In this document: positions 27,458 to 37,970 of the stretch, piece by piece
How positions within the stretch are numbered: position 1 is the first letter of the stretch
How the letters are laid out: each line of letters starts with the position of its first letter
Assembly: GCA_002355935.1 (NCBI GenBank)
Contig: AP017895.1
Coordinates: 2,046,001 to 2,110,000, forward strand
Direction of reading: 5' to 3'
DNA: 64,000 bases
Source of the DNA: Rothia aeria
GTDB taxonomy: Bacteria; Actinomycetota; Actinomycetes; Actinomycetales; Micrococcaceae
The notes under the pieces: generated by a model
Databases searched by the model: none
Told to the model about the DNA's origin: nothing
What the model saw: only the letters and a program-made list of their open reading frames with translations
Made by a program: the position numbers and the translations under genes

Positions 27458-28933
27458 CTAGTCCAGGTAGTCACGCAACACCTGCGAACGCGAGGGGTGA
27501 CGCAGTTTCGACATGGTCTTCGATTCGATCTGACGGATGCGCTCACGTGTCACGCCGTAGACCTTACCGATTTCGTCTAAAGTCTTCGGCTGCCCGTCGG
27601 TCATGCCGAATCGCATAGCAACCACGCCCGCTTCACGTTCGGAGAGCGTATCAAGCACCGAGTGCAGCTGCTCTTGAAGAAGAGTGAATGACACCGCATC
27701 GGCCGGGACAACAGCCTCCGAGTCCTCAATCAGGTCGCCAAACTCGGAATCGCCGTCCTCACCCAGCGGCGTGTGCAGAGAAATAGGTTCGCGCCCGTAC
27801 TTCTGCACCTCAATAACCTTTTCGGGAGCCATGTCCAGCTCTTTACCGAGCTCTTCGGGGGTGGGTTCACGCCCCAAATCCTGAAGCATTTGGCGCTGCA
27901 CACGGGCGAGCTTATTAATAACCTCAACCATGTGCACAGGAATACGAATAGTACGCGCCTGGTCCGCCATTGCGCGGGTAATCGCCTGACGAATCCACCA
28001 GGTGGCGTAGGTGGAGAATTTAAAGCCCTTCGAGTAGTCGAACTTCTCGACCGCACGAATCAGACCCAGGTTACCTTCCTGAATAAGGTCAAGGAATAGC
28101 ATTCCGCGGCCCGTATAGCGTTTAGCGAGTGAGACCACGAGGCGCAGGTTCGCTTCCAGCAGGTGGTTCTTCGCACGCTTACCGTCGTGGATGACCCAGC
28201 GCAGTTCCTTCTTGAGCTTCGGATCCATGTCGGGGTTGTCGGCGAGTTTGTGCTCCGCATACAGGCCAGCTTCAATGCGCATTGCAAGATCGACTTCCTG
28301 CTGCGCGTTCAGGAGTGAGACTTTACCGATCTGTTTCAGGTAGTCTTTCACGGGGTCGGCCGTTGCGCCGGGGGTAACGACGCGCTGGGCGGGAGCATCG
28401 TCATCATCGCTGGCGGTCAGCACGAAGCCAGAGCCTTTAGCCGCCACCTCTTCGGCGGCTTTTTTCTCTTCCTTTTTGGCGACGGCTTCTTCATCCTCTT
28501 CGGCTTCTTCATCGGCCTCAGATTCTAGGGGTTCACCGTCAATGGCGTCCGGGTCAAGGTCAAGGTCGAACTCGTCATCGCTTTTCTTCTTGCGTCCGCG
28601 TTTGGGCGCGGCCTTAGCCTTAGTAGCGGTAGCAGTTTTACGGGTGCGTTTAGGCTTTGTCTCAGTCTCGGCGGCGTCAGAGGCTCCGTCTTCCGCGCTG
28701 CTGGAAGCCTTAGCGGCAGCAGCTTTGGTCGTGGATTTCGTCGCACGTTTCTTAGTTGTTGTCGCCTTAGCAGCGGTCTTAGTGGTTTTCGCTCCGGCAC
28801 CTTCACTGTTTGTGGTCGTAGATTTGGCGCTGGCGGTTTTTTTGGTTCGCGTGGTTTTCTTCTGAGGGGTGTCGGCTACAGCCTCATCAGTAGCTTCACT
28901 GGTTGCGGCTTTCTTGCTGGTGGCAGTTGACAC
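27458..28933 (-). CDS. sigA: Primary RNA polymerase sigma factor (SigA/RpoD)
   Basis: 491 residues from a GTG at 28933, chosen for AAAGGG five bases upstream. The first ~190 residues are a low-complexity Lys/Ala/Thr and then acidic region typical of actinobacterial primary sigma factors. Then come region 1.2 ([16 protein letters not shown]), region 2 ([20 protein letters not shown] and [14 protein letters not shown]), region 3, and region 4 ending [20 protein letters not shown]. It directs housekeeping transcription. An in-frame ATG at 29041 would add 36 residues without a ribosome binding site. Confidence 0.95.
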   Translation of the reverse strand: MSTATSKKAATSEATDEAVADTPQKKTTRTKKTASAKSTTTNSEGAGAKTTKTAAKATTTKKRATKSTTKAAAAKASSSAEDGASDAAETETKPKRTRKTATATKAKAAPKRGRKKKSDDEFDLDLDPDAIDGEPLESEADEEAEEDEEAVAKKEEKKAAEEVAAKGSGFVLTASDDDDAPAQRVVTPGATADPVKDYLKQIGKVSLLNAQQEVDLAMRIEAGLYAEHKLADNPDMDPKLKKELRWVIHDGKRAKNHLLEANLRLVVSLAKRYTGRGMLFLDLIQEGNLGLIRAVEKFDYSKGFKFSTYATWWIRQAITRAMADQARTIRIPVHMVEVINKLARVQRQMLQDLGREPTPEELGKELDMAPEKVIEVQKYGREPISLHTPLGEDGDSEFGDLIEDSEAVVPADAVSFTLLQEQLHSVLDTLSEREAGVVAMRFGMTDGQPKTLDEIGKVYGVTRERIRQIESKTMSKLRHPSRSQVLRDYLD

Positions 28934-29224
28934 GAAAACCCTTTCTAGCTCAGTTACGGGGTGCTTTGTCTGCAAAACACCTAAGACCCTGTCAAGTCCT
29001 AGGCTTCTTTCAGAGACGAAATGTGACGGTTTAATGCTCACACACCGCAGAATATTCCGGGCGTATTCGTCCCCTGCTGAAGATACACCATGGGTGCATT
29101 GACTTTACGGGGTCAGTACCAAGTATTACAGAATCTTAGGTTTTTTCAACTAAGGCGCGCCTGCCAGAGCTGGTTTTAGCATTTTCTTATTCCCTGCCCT
29201 TCCCTACGGCAGGGCCGCTTGTAC
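28934..29224. other. sigA upstream region and DUF4192 3' end
   Basis: About 290 bases. The half near 28934 should carry the sigA promoter and leader. A short hairpin (CCCTGCC/GGCAGGG, about 29193-29215) lies just beyond the DUF4192 stop. No gene is supported. Confidence 0.4.
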
Positions 29225-30801
29225 CTACGTGGCGACGGGGTATACGTTGAGGACGCTAAAACGTGCAGGCCCGCGCCAGCACCGGGCGGAGTCGCCTAAC
29301 CACAGGGGCAGCAGCCCAAGGTGAAGGGCATCATCCAACGGAGTGTGCTCCTGCACGTGGCGGTGCGCTTCCTCGTTCAGCAGGTTCGCATATGAACTGG
29401 TTCCGCGCATCCAGTTGATCCAGGCTTGAACAATGCGCAGCCGCCCCAGCGGCTCACCGCAGGCTGCGGGAATGAGCAAAGAACAGAGTACTTCAAGAGC
29501 GTTAAGACGTTCCCAGCGGGGACTGACTGTTTGGTCTGTCCCGCACAGCAGACGTGCCATTGCTTCCGCGTAGTCTGTCTGCGTTTGGCTGACATCGGTG
29601 GCGCTGCGTTGCACTGTCAGATGTGTGCGGCGCACCCAGTCGTGCCAACCGGTGCGGACGCCCGATGGGGACCCCACCCGGTGTTGTTTACCGTGCAGTG
29701 TCTGCAGGAATGAAGAGGGCAGTGTGTTACGGCGGCGCGGAGGAGCCCCGTAACTACCCGGCTCAATGGCGGTGCCCTCCCCCGTGGTGGTGGGTGCTGG
29801 CTCCGTGAACCGTCCGCCGTATCCTTCAAGCACCCGCAGCGAATCTGTGAGGGTGGCTGCCGCACAGTACGTCACTAAGTTAATCGTGCCGTACGTGTTG
29901 AGGCTAGCAGCCAGATATCCGGCTACCTCTGCGGGTAGAAGCTGACGCATCCTATCCCCCACAGTGGTTCTTTGACCTGCTGCTAAGGTGCGCATCACCC
30001 AGCGTATTGCTTCTAGTGCGGTTTCCCAGTAGCAGAGCTCAGCCCTTTCTGCTGACAGTAGGAGTGCGCCTGCAAGAGGTGAGGGTCTTCCCCTTCAGCG
30101 TGTCGTAGCTGATATTCCTGGGTGTATGTGCGGTACCAGAGCTCTGCTGCAGCTTCCCAGTCTTCTCGGGCGCCAGTATCTGCGGTGGCTGCGGTATCCC
30201 ACGGGTTGGTGGTGCGCGCCTCGGATGCGGTTGCGGCGATACTTTCACCCCGTACAGTCTGGGCTAGATGGTAGGGGCTCATCAGAATATCTTCTACAAA
30301 ACCGGCGAAGATAAGCCTGTTCTGCTCATGTGATAGCTCCCAGATAGTGGTGTCTCCCAGAACGATGCAGTCGAAGCATTCCAGCCCACCGGTGACGGTG
30401 GAGTTGGTCAGCAGCGGAAGCCACCGTTCAACGCGATGCGCTATTGCGGCATCACGCTCACGTTCTGAGGTGCTGGGCAGTGTTCGGGTTCCGCTGGCAG
30501 TTTGGCGTGCACGTAGGTTATCGCGGTCTGCTGTGCAGTAGAAAGCGATGAACCGGTCGATGGGTTGCGCTCCGTCAATAGTTGCTGGCAGCAGACTGAA
30601 AATACGGTGCAGATATGCGGCGGTATTATCTTCTGGGCCGGGCAGGTCAATGCGCACACAAGGGCCAATATTGTGCGCAGCTAGAGCGACCACCACGAAG
30701 GATTCCTGCGGCCAGTAGCCCAGCTGGTGCAGCATAATCGCTGCCATGTCTTTACAGGTGCGAATACACGTTTTTACGGTGTTGAAGTTCTGAGAAGTCA
30801 T
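29225..30801 (-). CDS. DUF4192 family protein (apparent frameshift near 30044)
   Basis: The N-terminal part has the DUF4192 signature (LHQLGYWPQESFVVVAL, then GPCVRIDLPGP, then RFIAFYC). The frame breaks in CCC at 30043-30045; one more base restores QQKGAELCYWETALEAIRW and joins the C-terminal part, for about 525 residues. A soluble actinobacterial protein of unknown function, regularly found near the primary sigma factor gene. The start is uncertain: the ATG at 30801 and a TTG at 30819 both lack a good ribosome binding site, so a leaderless mRNA is possible. Confidence 0.8.
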
Positions 30802-30963
30802 GGCTACATAATGACTCAAAGCAATCTTTAATACATCAAATGATATAAAAATGTGGATGGTAACTCTAAGCAGTGCAGAAAATAGCCCCTGTGGATAGCA
30901 CTACCAGCGATATCCACAGGGGGCCCTCTCATTATGAAGTTTTGTGAACGTTACCCTCGCGAC

Positions 30964-31872
30964 CTACTCCCGCTCATGCAGGAACTGCTCAAAGAGCGCC
31001 CCAATCTCATCACGCCCCAGCACCTTATCGGCATCCCGCTGCGAGAGCGGAATCAGCATATTGGACGACCGATAGTTCGCATCATAGTTCTCTTCATAGC
31101 TGGAAACCATTGACTGCACTTCGGGATGCTGAGCCATCTGCTCATTAATCTGCCCGTGTACGGTGCGTGCAGCCTCCCGCAGCTGATCGGTCGGTAAAGA
31201 CAGCCTCGTAGCCATCGTTACATACTCCAATGCGGCGAGAGTGCCCTGGGGCAGGTCGGCATCCGAAATATACTGCGGTACATTGACCCCGAATCCGACC
31301 GTGTCGAATCCGTGCTCCGTGAAAAGAACCTCAAGCAGGTTCGTCATATTCGCATGCAGTTCCGCTTTAGGGCGCCATGCAGAAATACCGTCAATAAGGT
31401 CTTTGCGGGAGCCGTGGGCGGTCACCGGCACAGGCCGCGTATGAGGCACCGGCATAGGAAACGCCGATATAAACACCACCAGGGAGGGCTGCAGCCGCTG
31501 GGCGATACCGAGCATAGCCTGCTGAAAACGCTGCCACTGAAAGTCTGGCTCCGAGCCTGTCAGCAGCAGAAACGGTTTATCAAGGCTGTCCTCCACCACA
31601 TATAATTTCAGCTTCGGAAAAACTGGGTCTTCAAAGTGGTCACGGTTAAAAACGATGTGCGGCCTACGTGCCCGGTAATCGTGCAGCTGATCGCTATCAA
31701 ACTCCGCAATAGCCACATGTTTCAGGTTGTCTAATAGGAAGGTGCCGAACTGACCAGCTGTAGCCCCGGCATCCTGAGGACTGGAAAAGGCCACAACAAG
31801 CGGTAAATCGCGCAGACGTTCATCGCTGAGAATACTATTTTTTGCCAGGTAAAGGTCGTCAGGGTTTAACAT
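30964..31872 (-). CDS. PAC2 family protein
   Basis: 302 residues; AAGGAG precedes the ATG at 31872. The layout (PLVVAFSSPQDAGATAGQ at the N-terminus, FLLLTGSEPDFQW mid-domain, ISAFPMPVPHTRPVPVTAHG and FGVNVPQYIS) is the PAC2 fold shared with proteasome-assembly chaperones. In actinobacteria a role around the proteasome/ATP-grasp proteins has been proposed but not settled. It ends 163 bases from the DUF4192 start, in the same direction. Confidence 0.85.
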   Translation of the reverse strand: MLNPDDLYLAKNSILSDERLRDLPLVVAFSSPQDAGATAGQFGTFLLDNLKHVAIAEFDSDQLHDYRARRPHIVFNRDHFEDPVFPKLKLYVVEDSLDKPFLLLTGSEPDFQWQRFQQAMLGIAQRLQPSLVVFISAFPMPVPHTRPVPVTAHGSRKDLIDGISAWRPKAELHANMTNLLEVLFTEHGFDTVGFGVNVPQYISDADLPQGTLAALEYVTMATRLSLPTDQLREAARTVHGQINEQMAQHPEVQSMVSSYEENYDANYRSSNMLIPLSQRDADKVLGRDEIGALFEQFLHERE

Positions 31873-32240
31873 CTACTACTCCTTCCTGGAATCTCGCCGC
31901 GCGCGGCCCTCGTCTACGATTGACATTCACCGCACCATACCCCAGCGCATTAGATAATTCATTTCAGTCTAAAACATACATGAGAGGAATACCGGGGTTT
32001 ACACCCCCCAATTTGCGCACGGTGAACAGATTTACTAATGATATTCATCACTTTACTTACGCAAAACACTCTCACTTATGGGCAGGTTTTCCCGCGTCTA
32101 TATGCTGCCTGCGGTGTACAGTAGAGGATGATACGCACCATCTGTAGATGTTGCCTCACGTGCACGCACAGTGTGTGCACACCCTAGTCAACTAGGCGCC
32201 CACCTCTGCCCGGGCCCCACCCAGCACGAAGGAGTACCCT
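31873..32240. promoter_or_regulatory. Divergent intergenic region, PAC2 / pepA
   Basis: 368 bases. A plus-strand -10-like TACAGT lies at 32117-32122. The middle is AT-rich. An in-frame start for the pepA body at 32171 has no ribosome binding site and is rejected. No small gene or structured RNA was recognised. Confidence 0.35.
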
Positions 32241-33744
32241 ATGTCCCTATCCCTCTCCGTGGCCCCACCAACCTTGAATCCCTCGAATCAGATGTCCTTG
32301 TTGTAGGGGTTTACGCGGGTGAAGAAAGCCCTCGCTTAGCCCCCTGCGCCCTCTCGCAGGAAACCGTCGAAGGTATCAATGAGCTCCTAGAGGCTCTTGG
32401 CGCCACCGGGGCCGCCGATCAGCTGCTTCGACTCCCCGGCGCGGAAGACGCAGGGGCCGACACCATCGCACTCATCGGTTTGGGGCAGGAAACAACCAAT
32501 GCCGCCGAACGCCTCGCAGCTTTCCGCTACGCTGCTGGTTCTGCCACCCGCCAGCTCATTGGCGCAGAAGAGATCGCCATTGATTTCGGCACAAACGCCC
32601 CCGCAGAAATTGAGGCCATAGCGTACGGCGCAACCCTTGGCTCCTTCAGCGAAAAAGGAATGCGGGGCAAATCGGCCAGTTCCGTCAAAGATGAGGCTGA
32701 AACCATCCTCATTGTCTCCGAGGTACAGCCTGCCGAAGCTGAAGAGGCGCTCACCCGCGCACTGGTGCTCGGCGAAGCCACCAAGCAGGCGCGCCATCTG
32801 GTAAATCAGCCGCCCTCGCACCTGTACCCCGAGTCTTTCGCCCAGCAGGCCCAGCAGCTCGTCTCCGAGTATGAGGATGTGAGCATTGAAGTATACAACT
32901 ATGAGCGTCTACTCGCCGAAGGGTTCGGGGGTATCGCGGGCGTAGGCCAGGGCTCTCCCCGCAAACCTGTACTCGCAGTTGTAAAATACACCCCGGCCGA
33001 TGCCAAGGCGTCCATCGGGCTGGTCGGCAAAGGCATTACCTTTGATACCGGCGGCAACTCCCTCAAACCGGCAGCGTCCATGATGACCATGAAATGCGAT
33101 ATGGCCGGCGCTGCCTCCGTCCTTCAGGCCACTCTTGCCGCTGCGGAGCTGAATATTCCGGTTCAGGTCACTGGCTACCTCTGCCTAGCGGAAAATATGC
33201 CCGGGGGCGAATCGTTACGCCCCGAAGACGTGATTACCATCCGTGACGGGCGCACCGTAGAAGTTCTGAATACTGACGCTGAAGGGCGCCTAGTCATGGC
33301 AGATGGTATCGCGCTCGCCTCAGAAAACGAGCACGACGTCATTGTCGATATCGCCACCCTCACCGGTGCTGCTATGGCGGCGCTAGGGTTGCGCACCGCC
33401 GCTCTGATGGGCGATGAGCAGGTGCGTGAGCGTGTTCTGCGTGCTGGCGAAGCAGCGGGTGAAGCATACTGGCCAATGCCGCTGGAGTCGCACCTGCGCG
33501 CCTCAATGAACTCGCCTGTGGCAGATATTAAAACATGGGCAGCCGCTACGGCTCCATGATGATCGCCGGGTTATTCCTGCAAGAGTTCGTGGGTGAAGTG
33601 GAAGGCCAACGCATTCCCTGGGCTCACCTTGACATTGCGGGCCCTGCGTTTAATGAAGAGTCACCTTTTGGGTATACCCCGAAGGAAGGCACCGGTTTTG
33701 GCACCGCCACGCTGGTGAACTTCATTGAGTCATACGCGCAGTAG
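32241..33744 (+). CDS. pepA: Leucyl aminopeptidase (two apparent frameshifts)
   Basis: M17 metallo-aminopeptidase, removing N-terminal residues from peptides in the cytoplasm. The ATG at 32241 has AAGGAG and reads MSLSLSVAP before breaking in the CCCC at 32263-32266; one C restores TNLESLESDVLVVGV. Later landmarks: GKGITFDTGGNSLKP with the metal-binding Lys/Asp and the M17 signature NTDAEGRLVMAD. A second break in AAAA at 33530-33533 is repaired by one A to give DIKNMGSRYGSMM. The repaired protein has 501 residues, normal for the family. Confidence 0.93.
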
Positions 33745-33805
33745 TCACAACCTAGCCGCCGCGGGGCGCACAGCCTGGTCAAGAACACCGTAAGGGTGAA
33801 CGAGT

Positions 33806-33854
33806 TGGGTGGGAGGCGAATAGGGTTAGCTGAGCCCACCTCCCACCCACTTTT
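33806..33854 (+). terminator. Rho-independent terminator after pepA
   Basis: 11-base perfect arms TGGGTGGGAGG (33806-33816) and CCTCCCACCCA (33839-33849), then C and TTTT. Confidence 0.8.
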
Positions 33855-34116
33855 GTGTACAATTTCACACCTTGACTGTATCCGTAAGGTGGAACAGAAA
33901 AATTTTGAATGGATTGTGCGATTAATAGCGCAAAATTGCCGTTAGTGAACTTAAACCGACGGCGACAGGGGTATTGTTGTAGATAAGTGTTTTTATACAC
34001 TGCACTTGGCGTGCGCCCTCCGATACGTGCGCTGGTCGCGGGTAGAAAAGCACAGAGATAAAGAACTCATTTGCACGGGGGTTGAGCCCCCACAACCTAT
34101 GCAAGGGAGCAACATC
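33855..34116 (+). promoter_or_regulatory. lpd upstream region
   Basis: 262 bases carrying the promoter and leader of lpd. Several AT-rich hexamers are present but no -35/-10 pair is convincing. No gene seen. Confidence 0.3.
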
Positions 34117-35481
34117 GTGGCTCAAGAATTTGACATCCTCATCCTCGGCGGTGGCTCCGCTGGTTATGCAACCGCTTTGCGTGCGCGCCAGCTAGGCTTC
34201 TCCGTTGGCCTGATCGAGAAGGATAAGGTGGGCGGCACCTGCTTGCACACCGGCTGTATCCCCACCAAGGCTTACCTTCACGCCGCTGAGTTGGCTGAGG
34301 ATGCTCGTGAAGCCTCCAAGGTCGGTGTAAACACCGAGCTACAGTCCATTGAGATGGGTAAGGTTCGCAACTACAAGGACGGCATCGTTGGGGGCAAGTT
34401 CAAGGGTCTCTCCGGCTTGCTGAAGATGAAGGGTGTTGAGGTTATTAACGGTGAGGGTAAGCTCACCGGCAAAGACACCATTACCGTGAACGGCACGGAG
34501 TACAAGGGTAAGAATATTGTGCTCGCTTCTGGCTCTGTTTCCAAGACCTTTGGTCTGCCCATTGAGGGGCGCGTGCTGACTTCCACTGAGGCGCTGGAGA
34601 TGGATTACCTGCCGAACAGCGCTATTGTGCTTGGCGGCGGCGTGATCGGTTGCGAGTTCGCGTCCATGTGGAAGGCAATGGGCGTGGATGTAACCATTAT
34701 TGAGGGCCTGCCCAACCTCGTTCCTAACGAAGACCCCTCCATCATTAAGGTGCTTGAGCGTTCCTTCAAGAAGCGCGGTATTAAGTTCAACACCGGCACC
34801 CTGTTCGAAAAGGTTGAGCAGGACGCTAACGGTGCTAAGGTCACCTTGGCTGACGGCAAGGTATTTGAGGCTGATATCGTTCTGGTCGCTGTTGGCCGTG
34901 GCCCCAACACCGCAGGTATGGGCTATGAAGAGCAGGGTATCCCCATGGATCGCGGCTTCGTGCTGGCTAACGAGCGTCTGCACACCGGTGTGGGCAATAT
35001 CTACGCCGTTGGTGATATTGTTCCTGGTGTCCAGCTGGCTCACCGCGGGTACCAGCAGGGTATTTTCGTGGCAGAAGAAATTGCTGGCCTGAACCCCTCT
35101 GTGGTTGAAGACGTTAACATCCCCAAGGTCACCTTCTGCGATCCCGAGATCGCCTCGGTCGGTTACTCCGAGCCGAAGGCTAAGGAGAAGTTCGGCGCCG
35201 ATAACGTTGAGGTTGCGGAGTACAACCTGGCTGGCAACGGCAAGTCCTCCATCCTGGGCACCGGCGGTATTGTTAAAGTTGTGCGCGAGAAGAACGGCCC
35301 CATTGTTGGTGTTCACGCCATTGGCAAGCGTATGGGTGAGCAGATCGGTGAGGCTCAGCTGTGGGTTGCTTGGGAAGCATTCCCTGAGGATGTCGCTAAG
35401 TTCATCCACGCGCACCCGACCCAGAATGAGTCCCTGGGTGAGGCCGCTATGGCTCTGAACGGCACCCCGCTGCACGGCTAA
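34117..35481 (+). CDS. lpd: Dihydrolipoyl dehydrogenase (E3)
   Basis: 454 residues from the GTG at 34117, with AAGGGA upstream; longer in-frame starts lack a site. It has the N-terminal FAD fold (ILGGGSAGYATALRA), redox disulfide GGTCLHTGCIPTK, a second nucleotide fold (VLGGGVIGCEFAS) and the C-terminal active-site His-Glu pair in HAHPTQNESLGEAAMAL. It reoxidises dihydrolipoamide with NAD+ for the 2-oxo-acid dehydrogenase complexes. sucB follows, and lipB/lipA, which make the lipoyl group, lie nearby. Confidence 0.96.
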   Translation: MAQEFDILILGGGSAGYATALRARQLGFSVGLIEKDKVGGTCLHTGCIPTKAYLHAAELAEDAREASKVGVNTELQSIEMGKVRNYKDGIVGGKFKGLSGLLKMKGVEVINGEGKLTGKDTITVNGTEYKGKNIVLASGSVSKTFGLPIEGRVLTSTEALEMDYLPNSAIVLGGGVIGCEFASMWKAMGVDVTIIEGLPNLVPNEDPSIIKVLERSFKKRGIKFNTGTLFEKVEQDANGAKVTLADGKVFEADIVLVAVGRGPNTAGMGYEEQGIPMDRGFVLANERLHTGVGNIYAVGDIVPGVQLAHRGYQQGIFVAEEIAGLNPSVVEDVNIPKVTFCDPEIASVGYSEPKAKEKFGADNVEVAEYNLAGNGKSSILGTGGIVKVVREKNGPIVGVHAIGKRMGEQIGEAQLWVAWEAFPEDVAKFIHAHPTQNESLGEAAMALNGTPLHG

Positions 35482-35503
35482 GCGCCCCTACCACCTAAAA
35501 GAT

Positions 35504-35572
35504 GGTTTCGCACCCGCGAAACCGCAGGTTTGCGGATGCTCCACGCGGCATTCTCAAAGAATGGCCGCGTGG
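35504..35572 (+). other. Two stem-loops between lpd and sucB
   Basis: A small hairpin GGTTTCG/CGAAACC (35504-35523) precedes a stronger one with arms CCACGCGGCATTCT (35541-35554) and AGAAT-G-GCCGCGTGG (35558-35572) around CAA. No T-run follows, so attenuation, mRNA processing or stability control is more likely than full termination. Confidence 0.5.
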
Positions 35573-35633
35573 GCTGTATCCCTGCCACACAGTTTCCTAA
35601 TTCAAGCATTCACAAGGAGAACGGGAAGAAAAT

Positions 35634-37308
35634 ATGTCCCACACCGTAGAACTGCCCGCATTGGGCGAGTCCGTGACCGAGGGTACCGTTACCCGCTGGC
35701 TTGTTGCCGTTGGTGACACCATTGCCGTTGATGAGCCGCTGGTTGAGGTGTCCACCGATAAGGTCGATACCGAGGTTCCCTCCCCCGTCGCTGGCGTTGT
35801 TGAGCAAATCCTAGTGGAAGAGGATGAGGACGTTGAGGTTGGCGCCCCCTCGTAGTTATTGGTGATGGTTCTGGCGCAGCACCGGCTGCTCCTGCGGCTC
35901 CTGTTGCAGAGGCCCCGCCGCCGCTGCAGCTCCTGCTGCCCCCGCAGCACCGGCGGCACCGGCCGCAGCTGCTCCCGCTGGTGCAGCGTCCGGTCAGGAA
36001 GTTACCTTGCCTGCGCTGGGTGAGTCCGTGACCGAGGGTACCGTTACCCGCTGGCTGAAGGAAGTCGGCGAACAGGTTGAGGTTGACGAGCCGCTGGTTG
36101 AGGTGTCCACCGATAAGGTTGATACCGAGGTTCCCTCCCCTGTGGCGGGCACCCTGCTCGAGATCCGCATTCAGGAGGACGAAGACGCCGAAGTTGGCCA
36201 GGTTCTAGCTATTATTGGCGATGCCTCTGCCGCCGCACCGGCACCGGCTGCTCCTGCTGCTCCGGCCCCTGTTGCTGAGGCTCCGGCAGCTGCTGCTCCT
36301 GCTGCACCCGCTGCGCCTGCAGCAGAGACCCCGGCACCCGCCGCTGGCGTACCGGCAACCGCTGATGGCGAAGCATACGTCACCCCGCTGGTCCGTAAGC
36401 TCGCTAAAGATAACAATATTGACCTGTCGACCGTGAAGGGTACCGGCGTAGGCGGCCGCATCCGTAAGCAGGACGTACAGGCAGCTATTGCCGCTAAGGG
36501 CTCAGCTGCGCCCGCTGCCGCATCGGCAGCACCGGCTGCTGCAGCTGGTGCGTCCAAGGCTCCTCACACCTTCGAGGTTTCACCCAAGCGCGGCACCGTT
36601 GAGAAGACTGCACGCATCCGCCAGGTTATTGCAAAGCGTATGCGCGAGTCCCTAGACACCTCCACTCAGCTGACTCAGGTCACCGAAGTGGATATGACCC
36701 GTGTGGCACAGCTGCGTGCCAAGGCTAAGGATGGCTTCCTCGCTCGTGAGGGCGCAAAGCTGACCTTCCTGCCGTTCTTCGCACAGGCTGTGACCGAGGC
36801 CCTGCAGCAGCATCCTGCCCTGAACGCTTCCATGACCGAGGATCTGAAGCAGATTACCTACCCCGATTCCGAGAACATCGCAATCGCTGTAGATACCCCC
36901 AAGGGTTTGCTTGTTCCCGTTATCAGGAACGCATCAGACCTGGGTATTGCTGGCTTGGCAAAGGCTATTGCCGATTTGGGTGGACGCGCACGCACCGGCG
37001 ATATTGCTCCTGAAGAGCTGGCTGGTTCAACCTTCACCATCACCAATATCGGCTCCTTCGGCGCACTGTTCGACACCCCGATTATTAACCAGCCGAACGT
37101 GGCTATTTTGGGCACCGGTAGCATCGTGAAGCGCCCCATGGTTGTTAAGGATGTGGACGGTAACGACTCGATCGCTATCCGTTCCATGTGCTACCTGTCG
37201 CTGACCTACGATCACCGTGTGGTTGATGGTGCAGATGCAGGTCGCTTCCTGTACACCCTCAAGACCCGCCTGGAAGAGGCTAACTTTGAGGCTGAGGTCG
37301 GCCTGTAA
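35634..37308 (+). CDS. sucB: Dihydrolipoamide acyltransferase, E2 component (two apparent frameshifts)
   Basis: E2 of the 2-oxo-acid dehydrogenase complexes. It has two lipoyl domains, each opening [16 protein letters not shown] and with the lipoylated Lys in [12 protein letters not shown], joined by Ala/Pro linkers. Then come a peripheral subunit-binding domain ([16 protein letters not shown]) and the catalytic domain with [15 protein letters not shown]. Breaks occur in CCCCC at 35845-35849 and CCCC at 35913-35916; one C at each restores a continuous protein of 558 residues. The ATG follows AAGGAG. In actinobacteria one E2 serves both pyruvate and 2-oxoglutarate oxidation. Confidence 0.93.
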
Positions 37309-37344
37309 GGCTCGCTAGGTAGCGTATATACAGCCACGATGTGG

Positions 37345-37380
37345 AAGGCGGCGTCGGTTCATGTAACCGGCGCCGCCTTT
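37345..37380 (+). terminator. Terminator after sucB
   Basis: 15-base arms (37345-37359 and 37365-37379, one G-T pair) around CATGT; the T-run is short (CTTTCGTTG). Confidence 0.65.
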
Positions 37381-37496
37381 CGTTGAGTATTTTTGTATGT
37401 CTGGTTGTATGCGGTGGGCGGCTGAGAGGTTTTATGGCGCTGTACCTCTTGGGATGTTTCATCTGCGACATTGGTACGTCACGAATAGACATTTTA

Positions 37497-37511
37497 GTGA
37501 CAGGGTGTCAC
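37497..37511. promoter_or_regulatory. Operator-like dyad GTGACA-GGG-TGTCAC
   Basis: Perfect 6-base inverted repeat with a 3-base spacer, ending 10 bases before the ATG of the next gene, which lacks a ribosome binding site. A regulator binding here would overlap the promoter or translation start. The factor is unknown. Confidence 0.4.
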
Positions 37512-37521
37512 AATATTTTCC

Positions 37522-37869
37522 ATGCATATTCTTACCGGCGTTCTTGTGTTTTTACACATTATTGGCGCATCACTCATTATCGGTCTGTGGGTCGCTCATT
37601 TCCGCACCCCAAAAGTTCTTCCGGGGCAGTTTCACGCTTCGCTTCTCATGCTTGTAACGGGGCTGATTCTGGTGGGTATCGCAGAAATGAGCGGCGGTGT
37701 TAACCACATTAAAATTGCAGTCAAAATTCTTTTGGCACTCGGTGTTGCCATTGCCGCGTTTATTGGCCAGCGCAAACATAAAGCTGGTGAGCCAATCTCT
37801 ACCGGTTTAGCACATGCTGTAGGTGGGCTCGCTGTTATTAATGTGGCGGTCGCAACCATCTGGCACTAG
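37522..37869 (+). CDS. Small four-helix membrane protein
   Basis: 115 residues with four predicted membrane segments (LTGVLVFLHIIGASLIIGLWV; LLMLVTGLILVGIA; IKIAVKILLALGVAIAAFIG; AVGGLAVINVAVATIW). His12 in the first helix and the periodic small residues recall small haem- or quinone-associated membrane proteins, but no family was recognised. The ATG at 37522 has no Shine-Dalgarno sequence, so the mRNA may be leaderless. It is flanked by terminators on both sides, so monocistronic. Confidence 0.7.
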   Translation: MHILTGVLVFLHIIGASLIIGLWVAHFRTPKVLPGQFHASLLMLVTGLILVGIAEMSGGVNHIKIAVKILLALGVAIAAFIGQRKHKAGEPISTGLAHAVGGLAVINVAVATIWH

Positions 37870-37882
37870 ATAATTTCTGAAG

Positions 37883-37921
37883 GATACTCCCGAGGCACCT
37901 AGCCCGGGGAGTATCTTTATA
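37883..37921. terminator. Terminator between converging genes
   Basis: Arms GATACTCC (37883-37890) and GGAGTATC (37908-37915) followed by TTTATA on the plus strand. Confidence 0.6.
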
Positions 37922-37970
37922 CGCGCCACTATATCGCTTATTTAACGAGCGTAAGCGTACTGCACTACAT

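Noticed and set aside
32171-32240. Upstream start for pepA at 32171, in frame with the enzyme body
   Set aside because: It has no ribosome binding site and encodes an unlikely His/Pro/Cys-rich leader; the ATG at 32241 has AAGGAG and reads the family N-terminus once one C is restored.
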